From: CAWKZT01 sp963854565
Lineage (GTDB): Bacteria > Actinomycetota > Acidimicrobiia > Acidimicrobiales > JAHEJN01
NCBI GenBank assembly: GCA_963854565.1
Contig: CAWKZT010000033.1
Span: 1 to 16,686, forward strand
DNA: 16,686 nucleotides
Direction: 5' to 3'
The notes under the pieces are model-generated. The model did not search any database. It saw only the letters and a list, made by a program, of their open reading frames with translations, and was not told the origin of the DNA. How positions within the stretch are numbered: position 1 is the stretch's first letter; every line of letters begins with the position of its first letter. Shown piece by piece: positions 7,656 through 14,262 of this stretch. Both the position numbers and the translations under genes were made by a program.

Positions 7656-8303
7656 ATGGGAAAGCCACGATCACCAAAGGGACGGGCCCGCGTCACTCAC
7701 GAGCGTCTGTCGCAGGAATATCCCGAAGCGATTTGCGAACTGGACTACGAAAGTCCATTTCAGCTTCTTGTTGCCACGATCATGTCAGCCCAGGCAACCG
7801 ACGTGGGCGTGAACAAAGCCACACCCGGTCTCTTTGGGAAATACCCCACCGCTGTAGCGCTAGCGAGCGCTGATCCAGAACGCGACGTAGAACCACTCAT
7901 CAATACAATTGGGCTCTTCCGGGGGAAGGCAAAGAACATCGTTGGCACGGCGCGGATGTTGCTGGAGGAACATGGCGGGGAAGTGCCCGGCGGTTACAAG
8001 GAATTGACGGCGCTACCCGGGGTGGGGCGCAAAACCGCCAACGTGGTGCGCAGTGTGGTGCTTGACCTTCCCGGCTTACCCGTTGACACCCATGTCAGTC
8101 GGCTAACGCGGCGACTGTCAATCACCACCGAAACCGACCCCGTAAAAATCGAATTCGAGCTAAACCCCATGGTTCCGGAGATGGAGCGGGGCGAATTTAG
8201 CCTGCGACTGATTCTCCATGGCCGCCGGTGTTGCTACGCCCGAAAGCCCGATTGTGCGAGCTGTGTTCTGGCCGATTTTTGCCCCGTAGCGGGCACCGGT
8301 TAA
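7656..8303 (+). CDS. nth: endonuclease III
   Basis: Nth is a bifunctional DNA glycosylase and AP lyase that removes oxidised pyrimidines in base-excision repair. The protein (215 residues from the ATG at 7656) has the conserved LLVATIMSAQATD (37-49). The helix-hairpin-helix is LPGVGRKTA (120-128) with the catalytic Lys126, and Asp144 lies in LPVDTHVSR. The C-terminal 4Fe-4S ligands are Cys193, Cys200, Cys203 and Cys209, spaced C-x6-C-x2-C-x5-C exactly as in the family. A GTG at 7638 would add six residues but lies upstream of the -10-like box. MutY is excluded by the length and by the lysine in the hairpin motif. The gene is divergent from mshD and is followed by the small-RNA region. Confidence 0.95.
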   Translation: MGKPRSPKGRARVTHERLSQEYPEAICELDYESPFQLLVATIMSAQATDVGVNKATPGLFGKYPTAVALASADPERDVEPLINTIGLFRGKAKNIVGTARMLLEEHGGEVPGGYKELTALPGVGRKTANVVRSVVLDLPGLPVDTHVSRLTRRLSITTETDPVKIEFELNPMVPEMERGEFSLRLILHGRRCCYARKPDCASCVLADFCPVAGTG

Positions 8304-8363
8304 ACGTCCCGACGATTCTCGGAAACTTTCGTCAAGACTGCCGCAACTAGCTTCTTAATCCGT

Positions 8364-8369
8364 TAAAGT
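8364..8369 (+). promoter_or_regulatory. putative -10 box for the small RNA
   Basis: TAAAGT matches TANNNT. The next 6 nt are CTCTCT, and the first hairpin of the candidate RNA then starts at 8376. This places the predicted transcription start at the foot of that hairpin. The -35 region is not recognisable. Confidence 0.4.
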
Positions 8370-8375
8370 CTCTCT

Positions 8376-8467
8376 ACCAGGTCCCGCCACCTGGTAAGGC
8401 GACACGCTATAGGGATCCGCCGCCCTGTGTCGCCGACCAGCGCCCCTTGAGGGCGCTGGTTTATTTT
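8376..8467 (+). ncRNA. candidate structured small RNA of about 92 nt with intrinsic terminator
   Basis: Three hairpins stand in a row. The first pairs ACCAGGT (8376-8382) with ACCTGGT (8389-8395) around the loop CCCGCC. The second pairs GGCGACAC (8398-8405) with GTGTCGCC (8427-8434), then AGGG (8411-8414) with CCCT (8423-8426) around the loop ATCCGCCG. The third is the terminator. Both loops expose CCGCC. A -10-like TAAAGT lies just upstream, and no open frame fits the region. The plan of two C-rich-loop hairpins plus terminator is like actinobacterial 6C RNA, but the loops lack the run of six C, so I do not name it. It could instead be an untranslated tail of nth. Confidence 0.6.
8436..8467 (+). 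terminator. strong rho-independent terminator
   Basis: ACCAGCGCCC (8436-8445) pairs perfectly with GGGCGCTGGT (8451-8460) around the loop CTTGA, and the tract TTATTTTTT follows. It would end transcription from nth and the candidate small RNA. On the other strand no T-tract follows, so it works on the plus strand only. Confidence 0.93.
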
Positions 8468-8478
8468 TTGGCCTACAT

Positions 8479-8531
8479 TAAAAATTGTTGACCGGGGTTC
8501 TCGCGGTTGCGGCGAACTCAGCGGCAACAAT
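8479..8531 (-). terminator. rho-independent terminator of the small minus-strand gene
   Basis: On the minus strand ATTGTTG (8531-8525) followed by CCG (8524-8522) pairs with CGG (8494-8492) and, after one unpaired base, CAACAAT (8490-8484). A run of five T (8484-8480) begins at the final base of the stem. The loop between can form a partly paired inner stem. It starts 7 nt after the TAA of the 65-residue gene and faces the plus-strand terminator at 8436-8467. Confidence 0.65.
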
Positions 8532-8537
8532 CCTGTA

Positions 8538-8735
8538 TTACCTAGTACGCAATATCCGAGTCATGCGTCGCGACGCGCCGGTCAACAAACGGTCTACTTC
8601 GAAGAGTTCGGTAGCCAAAACATCGTCCGGATCGAGGGCGGCGCGTCGCTCAGCCATGGCCTCAACGCGGGTGACAAGATCATCAAGTCCCGATGCAAGA
8701 GACGACAATTCGGCGGTGTCAGATTCGGCATTCAC
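8538..8735 (-). CDS. small helical protein of unknown function
   Basis: This is a 65-residue minus-strand frame starting at GTG 8735 and ending at TAA 8540-8538. The product looks like one or two amphipathic, charged helices: LSSLASGLDDLVTRVEAMAE (residues 11-30), an acidic turn DPDDV, then a basic ending GASRRMTRILRTR. There is no signal peptide or membrane segment and I recognise no family. Evidence for a real gene is the protein-like composition and a terminator that begins 7 nt after the stop on the same strand. It is divergent from hisD, with about 100 nt between the two starts. The competing plus-strand frame over the same bases is Ser/Arg-rich and unlikely. Confidence 0.6.
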   Translation of the reverse strand: MNAESDTAELSSLASGLDDLVTRVEAMAERRAALDPDDVLATELFEVDRLLTGASRRMTRILRTR

Positions 8736-8823
8736 CAGTTGTGTCTAGCACCGTCTGGTTGAGGTCAGGCAGTTGTCGCGAAGCCGTAGCGGTAATCCCG
8801 CCGGTTGTCGGCAGACCTTGCGG

Positions 8824-8829
8824 TATCTT
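8824..8829 (+). promoter_or_regulatory. putative -10 box of the his-trp operon (leaderless hisD)
   Basis: TATCTT fits TANNNT and ends 7 nt before the hisD ATG, which has no Shine-Dalgarno sequence. A leaderless hisD transcript would start at or next to the A of the ATG. The TTGTCG at 8805-8810 is only 13 nt upstream, too close to be a normal -35. No T-box, leader peptide or attenuator is visible between 8736 and 8836. Confidence 0.42.
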
Positions 8830-8836
8830 GTGGGCC

Positions 8837-10138
8837 ATGTTGACCCGGATAGATCTGCGAGGAGTTGCTGACGTTAGAGCGGTCTTGCCTCGTCCCGCAA
8901 TCGCCGACGAGGGGCCGGTTGCGGCGGTGCGTGAGATACTCGCCGCCGTCAAAGCCCGCGGCGACGACGCGTTGCGCGAATTTGCTGATCGCTTCGATGG
9001 TGGTGCGCCCGAACAATTCTTGGTCTCCGGAGAAGAGATGATTGCGGCCGCAGCGCGGGTCCCCGCCGATCTGCGGGATTCACTTAAAGCATCAGCCAGT
9101 GCCATTGAGGCCTACTACCAGTGTCAGGTCGGCGAAACGATCGAACATTCCTACAACGGCATCGATGTTCGTGGGGTGCACCAACCCGTTGACCGGGCGG
9201 GTTGTTATGTCCCAGGCGGTCGTGGTGCTTACCCCTCCACCGTGCTCATGACCGCCGTACCAGCGCGGGTGGCTGGTGTCGCCAGTGTGGTGCTTTGTGT
9301 TCCGCCGGGCCCTGAGGGCAAGGTTCCCGATGTAACGCTGGCCGCCGCAGTTATTGCCGGTGTCGACGAGGTGTATGCGTTGGGCGGTGCTCAAGCAATC
9401 GCAGCGATGGCTTATGGGACCGAATCGGTAGCTCCAGTCGACGTAATCGTCGGTCCGGGCAATCGCTATGTGGCCATCGCCAAACAAGAAGTCGCTGGTT
9501 TGGTAGGAATTCCTTCAGCATTCGCCGGCCCCTCTGAAATTGTGGTGGTCGCCGACCACACCGTCGACCCCGACTTCGTCGCCATCGATTTGATGGTGCA
9601 GGCCGAACATGGCCCCGATGGTCTGTCATGGCTCATTGCCTGGGACCAAGACGTCATCGACGCGGTAAATGTCAGTATCAAAAAACTGCTCGCGGTTGCG
9701 GCCCGCGCCGACGACATCCGCTCATCGCTGGAAAACAATGGCTACGTCGCAGTCGTCGACGACGCCCAACAAGCGGCAGTGGTCTCCAACGCAATTGCCC
9801 CCGAGCATCTCCAACTTATGATCACCAGACCTGATGATGTGCTTCGCGATGTCCGGCACGCCGGAGCCGTGTTCATCGGAGCGTTGTCGCCCGCATCCAT
9901 AGGCGACTACATGGCGGGCCCGTCTCACGTTCTCCCCACCAACGGCACAGCTCGCTTTGGTGGTGCACTGGCCATCACCGACTTCACCAAAGAGATTCAT
10001 ATCGTGACCGTAACTCCACAAGGGTTTGCCAACGTGGCCGCCGACGTCGAACGCTTGGCGACTGCCGAAGGGTTTGAGGCCCATGCCGAATCGATCCGCA
10101 TCCGACGCGTCGCCCTCGAGGGGAAGGTAACCAACTGA
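8837..10138 (+). CDS. hisD: histidinol dehydrogenase
   Basis: HisD is a Zn-dependent NAD enzyme that oxidises L-histidinol to L-histidine in two steps, the end of the pathway. The 433-residue protein has normal length. Zinc ligands by comparison with the E. coli enzyme are Gln255, His258 (in VQAEHGP), Asp357 (in DYMAGPSH) and His416 (in FEAHAES). The catalytic Glu-His pair is Glu323-His324 in APEHL. The nucleotide-binding region GGAQAIAAMAYGT and VGPGNRYVAIAKQ follows the family pattern. The ATG at 8837 is chosen because the protein then starts at the conserved MLTRIDLRG; 48 further in-frame codons upstream look non-coding. Its stop overlaps the hisC start as TGATG. It is the first gene of the operon. 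Confidence 0.97.
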   Translation: MLTRIDLRGVADVRAVLPRPAIADEGPVAAVREILAAVKARGDDALREFADRFDGGAPEQFLVSGEEMIAAAARVPADLRDSLKASASAIEAYYQCQVGETIEHSYNGIDVRGVHQPVDRAGCYVPGGRGAYPSTVLMTAVPARVAGVASVVLCVPPGPEGKVPDVTLAAAVIAGVDEVYALGGAQAIAAMAYGTESVAPVDVIVGPGNRYVAIAKQEVAGLVGIPSAFAGPSEIVVVADHTVDPDFVAIDLMVQAEHGPDGLSWLIAWDQDVIDAVNVSIKKLLAVAARADDIRSSLENNGYVAVVDDAQQAAVVSNAIAPEHLQLMITRPDDVLRDVRHAGAVFIGALSPASIGDYMAGPSHVLPTNGTARFGGALAITDFTKEIHIVTVTPQGFANVAADVERLATAEGFEAHAESIRIRRVALEGKVTN

Positions 10139-11208
10139 TGGGCCGCGCTCGTGTCCGCGACGATTTCGCGCTCTCACCCGGGTATCACTCACCGCAGATC
10201 GAAGTCGACGTGCGGCTGAACACCAACGAATCACCGTTCGCCCCACCCCAGGGCTACGCCGACGCATTGGCCGCCGAAATTTCGCGTATCTCGTGGAACC
10301 GTTACCCTGATCGGGCTGCCACTAAACTACGCCACGCCATTGCCCGCCACCACGGCGTCGACCCGGCAATGGTGTTCGCCGCCAACGGATCTAACGAGGT
10401 CCTGCAGACGGTTATGTTGGCCTTTTCTGGGGCGGGCCGCAAGGTGCTCACTTTCGAACCTACCTATGCCATGCATGGTCAAATAGCGCGCACTGTTGGT
10501 GCCGAAGTAGTTGAAGGCGAACGAGCGGGCGACTTCTCCGTCGACGGTTCGGAGCTGCGCCGTCTTAGTCATGAACATAAGCCGGCCATTACCTTTCTCT
10601 GTTCGCCCAACAATCCCACCGGAACCGTCGATCCGTTGGGCTTAGTCGAAACTGCCCTTGATGCAGCTAATGGCCACGATGGCTTGGTCCTGGTCGATGA
10701 AGCGTATGGACAATTTGCGACTCACTCTGCGCTCGACCTGGTCGATGAAGATCGCTCACTGGTGGTCACCCGCACCTATTCCAAGACTTGGGCTATGGCG
10801 GCGGTTCGATTGGGCTACCTCGTCGGACCCACCTGGTTGGTTAGTGAACTCGAAAAGGTTGTGCTGCCGTACCACCTCGACTCAATGACCCAAGTCGCTG
10901 GTGAGATTGCTCTGCGTTACGTCGAAGAAATGGATGAGCGAGTCGCCTTGTTAATCGAGGAGCGACAGCGACTCAGCCGGGCAATGGCGGACCTCGACCT
11001 TGATGTGTTTCCATCCGGAGCGAACTTCATTCTTATCCGTCCCCAACATCACGATGGTGACGTCGTCTGGCAGAGTCTGCTGGATCGCTCGGTCTTGGTG
11101 CGAAACTGTTCATCATGGCCGCGCTTGGCCAACTGTCTGCGAGTCACTATCGGAACCGAAACCGAGAACACCCGCTTTCTTATCGCTCTTCAGGAGGTTC
11201 TGTCATGA
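10138..11208 (+). CDS. hisC: histidinol-phosphate aminotransferase
   Basis: HisC is a PLP enzyme that converts imidazole acetol phosphate and glutamate to histidinol phosphate. The 356-residue protein shows the class-II aminotransferase marks: LNTNESPF at the N-terminus (27-34), NRYPD (54-58), ANGSNE (82-87), SPNNPTG (156-162), VDEAY with Asp187 and Tyr190 region, the Schiff-base Lys216 in TRTYSKTWAMAAVRLGY, and the substrate-carboxylate Arg335 in LRVTIGT. The N-terminus is short but complete. It shares one base with hisD and four bases (ATGA) with hisB, so translation is probably coupled through all three genes. Confidence 0.96.
   Translation: MGRARVRDDFALSPGYHSPQIEVDVRLNTNESPFAPPQGYADALAAEISRISWNRYPDRAATKLRHAIARHHGVDPAMVFAANGSNEVLQTVMLAFSGAGRKVLTFEPTYAMHGQIARTVGAEVVEGERAGDFSVDGSELRRLSHEHKPAITFLCSPNNPTGTVDPLGLVETALDAANGHDGLVLVDEAYGQFATHSALDLVDEDRSLVVTRTYSKTWAMAAVRLGYLVGPTWLVSELEKVVLPYHLDSMTQVAGEIALRYVEEMDERVALLIEERQRLSRAMADLDLDVFPSGANFILIRPQHHDGDVVWQSLLDRSVLVRNCSSWPRLANCLRVTIGTETENTRFLIALQEVLS
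11192..11197 (+). promoter_or_regulatory. consensus ribosome binding site of hisB
   Basis: AGGAGG lies 7 nt before the hisB ATG at 11205, inside the end of hisC. It is the only full-consensus Shine-Dalgarno sequence I see in the window, and it fixes the hisB start. The alternative in-frame upstream start at 11115 lies deep inside hisC. Confidence 0.85.
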
Positions 11209-11801
11209 GCAGAACAGCAAGCCAAGGTCGCGAGACCCAAGAAACCACCATTCGCATCGAGCTTGATCTCGATGGATCAGGCCAGGCCTCGTGCACGACA
11301 GGCCTGCCGTTCTTCGATCACATGATCGAAAACTTCGGCAAGCACGCTGGTTTCGACCTCAACGTCTTTGCTGACGGCGACCTCGAAGTAGACGCGCACC
11401 ACACCGTCGAGGATGTGGGCATCTTGTTGGGTTCGGCCATAGGCCACGCCCTCGGAGACAAGCGCGGCATCCGCCGATTCGCTTCCATCCGAGTGCCGCT
11501 GGACGAAGCCGCGGTTGAGTGCATTTTGGATCTCTCCGGACGTCCATTTATGCACTATGACGTCAACTACCCGGGTGAACAGATTTTCAGTGACCCACCG
11601 TTTGATCCACAAATGATGGAAGAGTTCTGGCGCGCTGTCGCAATGAGTTCCGGAATCACGTTGCACATTGATCTCATCCGCGGCAAAAACACGCACCACA
11701 TCATTGAGGCTTCCTTTAAGGCGGCCGCGCGTGCGTTTCGCGATGCGGTACGGGTCGATAACCCCGACGGTGAAATACCTTCCACCAAGGGCACGTTGTA
11801 G
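11205..11801 (+). CDS. hisB: imidazoleglycerol-phosphate dehydratase
   Basis: HisB converts imidazole glycerol phosphate to imidazole acetol phosphate with a di-manganese site. The 198-residue protein is the monofunctional form; the phosphatase domain found in E. coli HisB is absent, so histidinol phosphatase must be encoded elsewhere. Visible are TTGLPFFDHM (31-40), the first metal motif DAHHTVED (63-70), the second motif KNTHHIIEASFKA (161-173), and the highly conserved ending IPSTKGTL. The enzyme forms a 24-mer in known cases. The ATG overlaps the hisC stop as ATGA with a strong ribosome binding site. hisH starts 5 nt downstream. Confidence 0.97.
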   Translation: MSRTASQGRETQETTIRIELDLDGSGQASCTTGLPFFDHMIENFGKHAGFDLNVFADGDLEVDAHHTVEDVGILLGSAIGHALGDKRGIRRFASIRVPLDEAAVECILDLSGRPFMHYDVNYPGEQIFSDPPFDPQMMEEFWRAVAMSSGITLHIDLIRGKNTHHIIEASFKAAARAFRDAVRVDNPDGEIPSTKGTL

Positions 11802-11806
11802 CAATC

Positions 11807-12418
11807 GTGGCCAAGCCACTTGTTGCCGTCCTCGACTACGGAATTGGCAACCTTCGATCCGCCGAGAAGGGCTTACAGAAGGCGGGCGCCGATGCTCGTC
11901 TGACCGCCGACCGTGGTCTCATCGCGGATGCCGACGGCGTTGTGCTGCCGGGCGTCGGCAATTTTGGCCGCTGCATGGAAGCGCTTCACACCTCCGGCCT
12001 AGGTCAAGTAGCTATCGATGTGGCCGCGACCGGTCGCCCGTTTATCGGCATATGCGTCGGCATGCAGTTGTTGTACGAAGGGTCCGACGAAGCCAACGAA
12101 CCCGGGCTTGGCATTCTTCAAGGCCGAGTTCGCCTGTTGGCTGACGACGTAAAACGTCCGCAGATGCAATGGAATCAACTCCACGTTGTTCGACCCACAG
12201 CAATGCTGGCCGGGCTTGACAACGCCTGGGTGTACTTCGTGCATTCCTACGCCGCGGAGGTAACACAAGACACGGTGGCAACCTGTAGTTACGGCGGCGA
12301 GATCGCCGCGGCGGCGGTGCGAGACAACGTGTGGGCCACCCAGTTTCATCCCGAAAAGTCCGCGGCCAATGGCATCCGCCTGTTGGGCAATTTTGTGCAC
12401 AGTTTGGGTTCGTCATGA
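11807..12418 (+). CDS. hisH: imidazole glycerol phosphate synthase, glutaminase subunit
   Basis: HisH hydrolyses glutamine and passes ammonia through the HisF barrel to make imidazole glycerol phosphate and AICAR. The 203-residue class-I glutamine amidotransferase starts with GTG at 11807. It has DYGIGNLRS (10-18), the oxyanion strand LPGVGNFG (47-54), the nucleophile Cys83 in GICVGMQLL, HSYAA (146-150), and His181 with Glu183 in QFHPEKS. All triad residues are present. The stop overlaps the next start as ATGA. Its partner HisF is not free here but forms the C-terminal half of the following fusion protein. Confidence 0.96.
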   Translation: MAKPLVAVLDYGIGNLRSAEKGLQKAGADARLTADRGLIADADGVVLPGVGNFGRCMEALHTSGLGQVAIDVAATGRPFIGICVGMQLLYEGSDEANEPGLGILQGRVRLLADDVKRPQMQWNQLHVVRPTAMLAGLDNAWVYFVHSYAAEVTQDTVATCSYGGEIAAAAVRDNVWATQFHPEKSAANGIRLLGNFVHSLGSS

Positions 12419-13908
12419 CCTTTGATCTTTATCCCGCCATTGATCTACGGGGCGGCAACTGCGTTCGGCTCTACAAGGGCGACTACGGCGAAGAAACGGT
12501 CTACGGAACCGACCCAGTAGCCCAGGCACAACAATTTGCTCGTGAAGGCGCAGCTTGGATCCATATCGTCGACCTCGATGCCGCTCGCACTGGCGATCCA
12601 GTAAATCGCGAAGTCATTGCGGCCATAGCCGCTGGTGTCGATGTGCCCTTGCAAGTTGGCGGGGGAGTGAGATCCGTCGAAGCGGCCGAAGCGCTGTTTG
12701 CCGTGGGCGTAACTCGAGTCGTGATCGGTACGGCCGCGATCGAGAATCCGGGATTAGTAGCGCAACTCACTGCTAAAGGGCATCGCGTTGCTGTCGGACT
12801 GGATGGACGCAACGGCGAAGTAGCGGTTCATGGTTGGCAACAAGGCAGCGGCCGTCAGGTGATCGACGTGGCCGGCGACTTTGCCGATTCCGGCGCCGAC
12901 GCGTTTGTTGTCACCGAAATCGAGCGCGATGGCACCCTCGAAGGCCCCGATATCGCCGGGTTGTCAGCTTTGCTGGCGGCCACCGACATCGAAGTCATCG
13001 CCAGTGGTGGGGTAGGAAACCTGGCCGATATTGATGCACTTAGGTCGGTCAAAGTTGACGGCAAAACCCTCGGTGGAGTGATTGCAGGCAAAGCCATCTA
13101 CGAAGGCCGATTTACTGTGGCCCAAGCCACCCGACCTCGCACTCTCAAGTCGGTGCGTGTGATTCCATGTCTTGATGTCGATGCTGGACGCGTCGTCAAG
13201 GGCATCAATTTTGTGGATCTCGTTGATGCGGGCGACCCGGTCGAGTTAGCGGCACGTTATGACGCCGAAGGGGCCGACGAACTTATATTCCTCGATATCA
13301 CTGCGTCCTCCGATGCACGCGACACGATCATTGATGTGGTGCGCCGCACCGCGGAACAGGTGTTTATTCCCTTCACCATTGGCGGAGGCATACGCACCGT
13401 CGAAGATGCACGAAAGCTCCTGCGTGCTGGTGCGGACAAAGTGTCAGTGAACACCGCAGCAGTCGATCGCCCCGAACTGGTTGTGGAGATTGCCAACGAG
13501 TTCGGATGCCAATGCGTGGTGGTTTCTATCGATGCCCGAGGCCGCGACGACGGCAGCTTCGAGGTATTCATTCACGGCGGACGAACCCCAACCGGAATTG
13601 ACGCAGTCCAATGGGCCCAACGAGTCGAACGACTAGGGGCCGGCGAGATCATGCTCACGTCAATGGACCGAGACGGCACCCGCGATGGCTTCGACATTCC
13701 TCTTACTCAGGCCATCACTGACGCCGTCAACATTCCGGTAATCGCCAGCGGAGGGGTCGGAAACCTTGACCACCTGGTCGAAGGAGTGACCGAGGGCGGC
13801 GCCGACGCCGTACTCGCCGCCTCCATCTTTCACTTCGGCGAATTTACGGTAGCCGAAGCCAAAGAACGCATGGCCAACAATGGCATCACCGTTCGTCCAG
13901 CGGACTAG
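12415..13908 (+). CDS. hisAF: HisA-HisF fusion: ProFAR isomerase plus imidazole glycerol phosphate synthase cyclase
   Basis: One uninterrupted 497-residue frame contains two complete (beta/alpha)8 barrels. Residues 1-236 are HisA (ProFAR to PRFAR): it opens MTFDLYPAIDLRGG, has phosphate-binding VGGGVRS and ASGGVGN, and both catalytic aspartates, Asp10 and Asp130 (in AVGLDGRNG). Residues about 247-497 are HisF (PRFAR plus ammonia to ImGP and AICAR): VIPCLDVDAGRVVKGINF, with Asp254 and Asp373 (in VSIDARG). Only about ten residues (QATRPRTLKS) join them. The first half looks like HisA (QVGGGVRS) rather than the bifunctional actinobacterial PriA. The start ATG overlaps the hisH stop. An in-frame GTG at 13153 could start a free HisF but lacks a good ribosome binding site. 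Confidence 0.96.
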   Translation: MTFDLYPAIDLRGGNCVRLYKGDYGEETVYGTDPVAQAQQFAREGAAWIHIVDLDAARTGDPVNREVIAAIAAGVDVPLQVGGGVRSVEAAEALFAVGVTRVVIGTAAIENPGLVAQLTAKGHRVAVGLDGRNGEVAVHGWQQGSGRQVIDVAGDFADSGADAFVVTEIERDGTLEGPDIAGLSALLAATDIEVIASGGVGNLADIDALRSVKVDGKTLGGVIAGKAIYEGRFTVAQATRPRTLKSVRVIPCLDVDAGRVVKGINFVDLVDAGDPVELAARYDAEGADELIFLDITASSDARDTIIDVVRRTAEQVFIPFTIGGGIRTVEDARKLLRAGADKVSVNTAAVDRPELVVEIANEFGCQCVVVSIDARGRDDGSFEVFIHGGRTPTGIDAVQWAQRVERLGAGEIMLTSMDRDGTRDGFDIPLTQAITDAVNIPVIASGGVGNLDHLVEGVTEGGADAVLAASIFHFGEFTVAEAKERMANNGITVRPAD

Positions 13909-13916
13909 ATACCGTC

Positions 13917-14246
13917 ATGACCGTGAGCGACGAGAAGCTTCCTATCAAGATGTTGCACGATCGTATTCTGGTTCGCCTCGGCGACGCCGAAGGCGAACGA
14001 CTCTCAACCGGGGGCATTTTGATTCCCGCAACTGCCGAGGTAAGCAAACGCCTCGTCTGGGCCAAAGTCATGGCCAAGGGCGCCAATGTCCGCAACCTAG
14101 AAATCGACGACAAGGTACTTTTTAACCCCGACGATCGCTACGAGGTTGAGGTGCGTGGCACCGACTTCATAATCTTGCGCGAACGTGATATTCACGCGGT
14201 TGCCGCCGAGCGCCACGAAGATGCCAGCACTGGCCTGTACCTCTAG
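13917..14246 (+). CDS. GroES-like co-chaperonin (Cpn10 family)
   Basis: This 109-residue protein has the Cpn10 fold pattern. IKMLHDRILVRLGDAEGER (10-28) matches the first strand of GroES, and STGGILIPATA (30-40) corresponds to the mobile loop with the hydrophobic GILI tripeptide region that contacts GroEL. VWAKVMAKG, DDKVLFNPDDRYEVEV and GTDFIILRERDIHAV cover the rest of the barrel. It differs from standard GroES in the roof region and has an extra tail (AAERHEDASTGLYL). No groEL is next to it. It starts 8 nt after hisAF, where hisI often stands in other actinobacteria, and ends 16 nt before trpE. It may be a second, specialised GroES or a structural relative. Confidence 0.8.
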   Translation: MTVSDEKLPIKMLHDRILVRLGDAEGERLSTGGILIPATAEVSKRLVWAKVMAKGANVRNLEIDDKVLFNPDDRYEVEVRGTDFIILRERDIHAVAAERHEDASTGLYL

Positions 14247-14262
14247 TGCCCATGAGCCGCTA

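Noticed and set aside
8376..8467. Naming the small RNA as 6C RNA
   Set aside because: Layout and length are similar, but neither loop has the run of six C that defines the family. Without a covariance-model hit the name is not justified.
8485..8748. 87-residue plus-strand frame over the 65-residue gene
   Set aside because: It starts inside the minus-strand terminator stem and has a low-complexity Ser/Arg/Lys composition typical of an antisense shadow.
8376..8836. His leader with T-box or attenuator upstream of hisD
   Set aside because: No T-box sequence, no leader peptide with a run of His codons and no antiterminator alternative is seen. The plus-strand terminator lies about 370 nt before hisD, with a minus-strand gene between.
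8693..8836. N-terminal extension of HisD by 48 residues
   Set aside because: The extra residues do not resemble HisD, overlap the divergent small gene and include the promoter-like box. HisD normally starts near the MLTRIDLRG segment.
9092..10267. Long minus-strand frames opposite hisD and hisC
   Set aside because: They are explained as antisense shadows in G+C-rich coding sequence; hisD and hisC have complete catalytic motifs on the plus strand.
12331..12414. N-terminal extension of the HisA-HisF fusion by 28 residues
   Set aside because: It lies in another frame of hisH, and the residues do not look like HisA. The ATGA overlap at 12415 gives the standard HisA N-terminus.
14185..14262. Upstream start of TrpE inside the GroES-like gene
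   Set aside because: The 26 extra residues are Ser/Pro-rich shadow sequence of the GroES frame. ATG 14263 gives a normal TrpE length.
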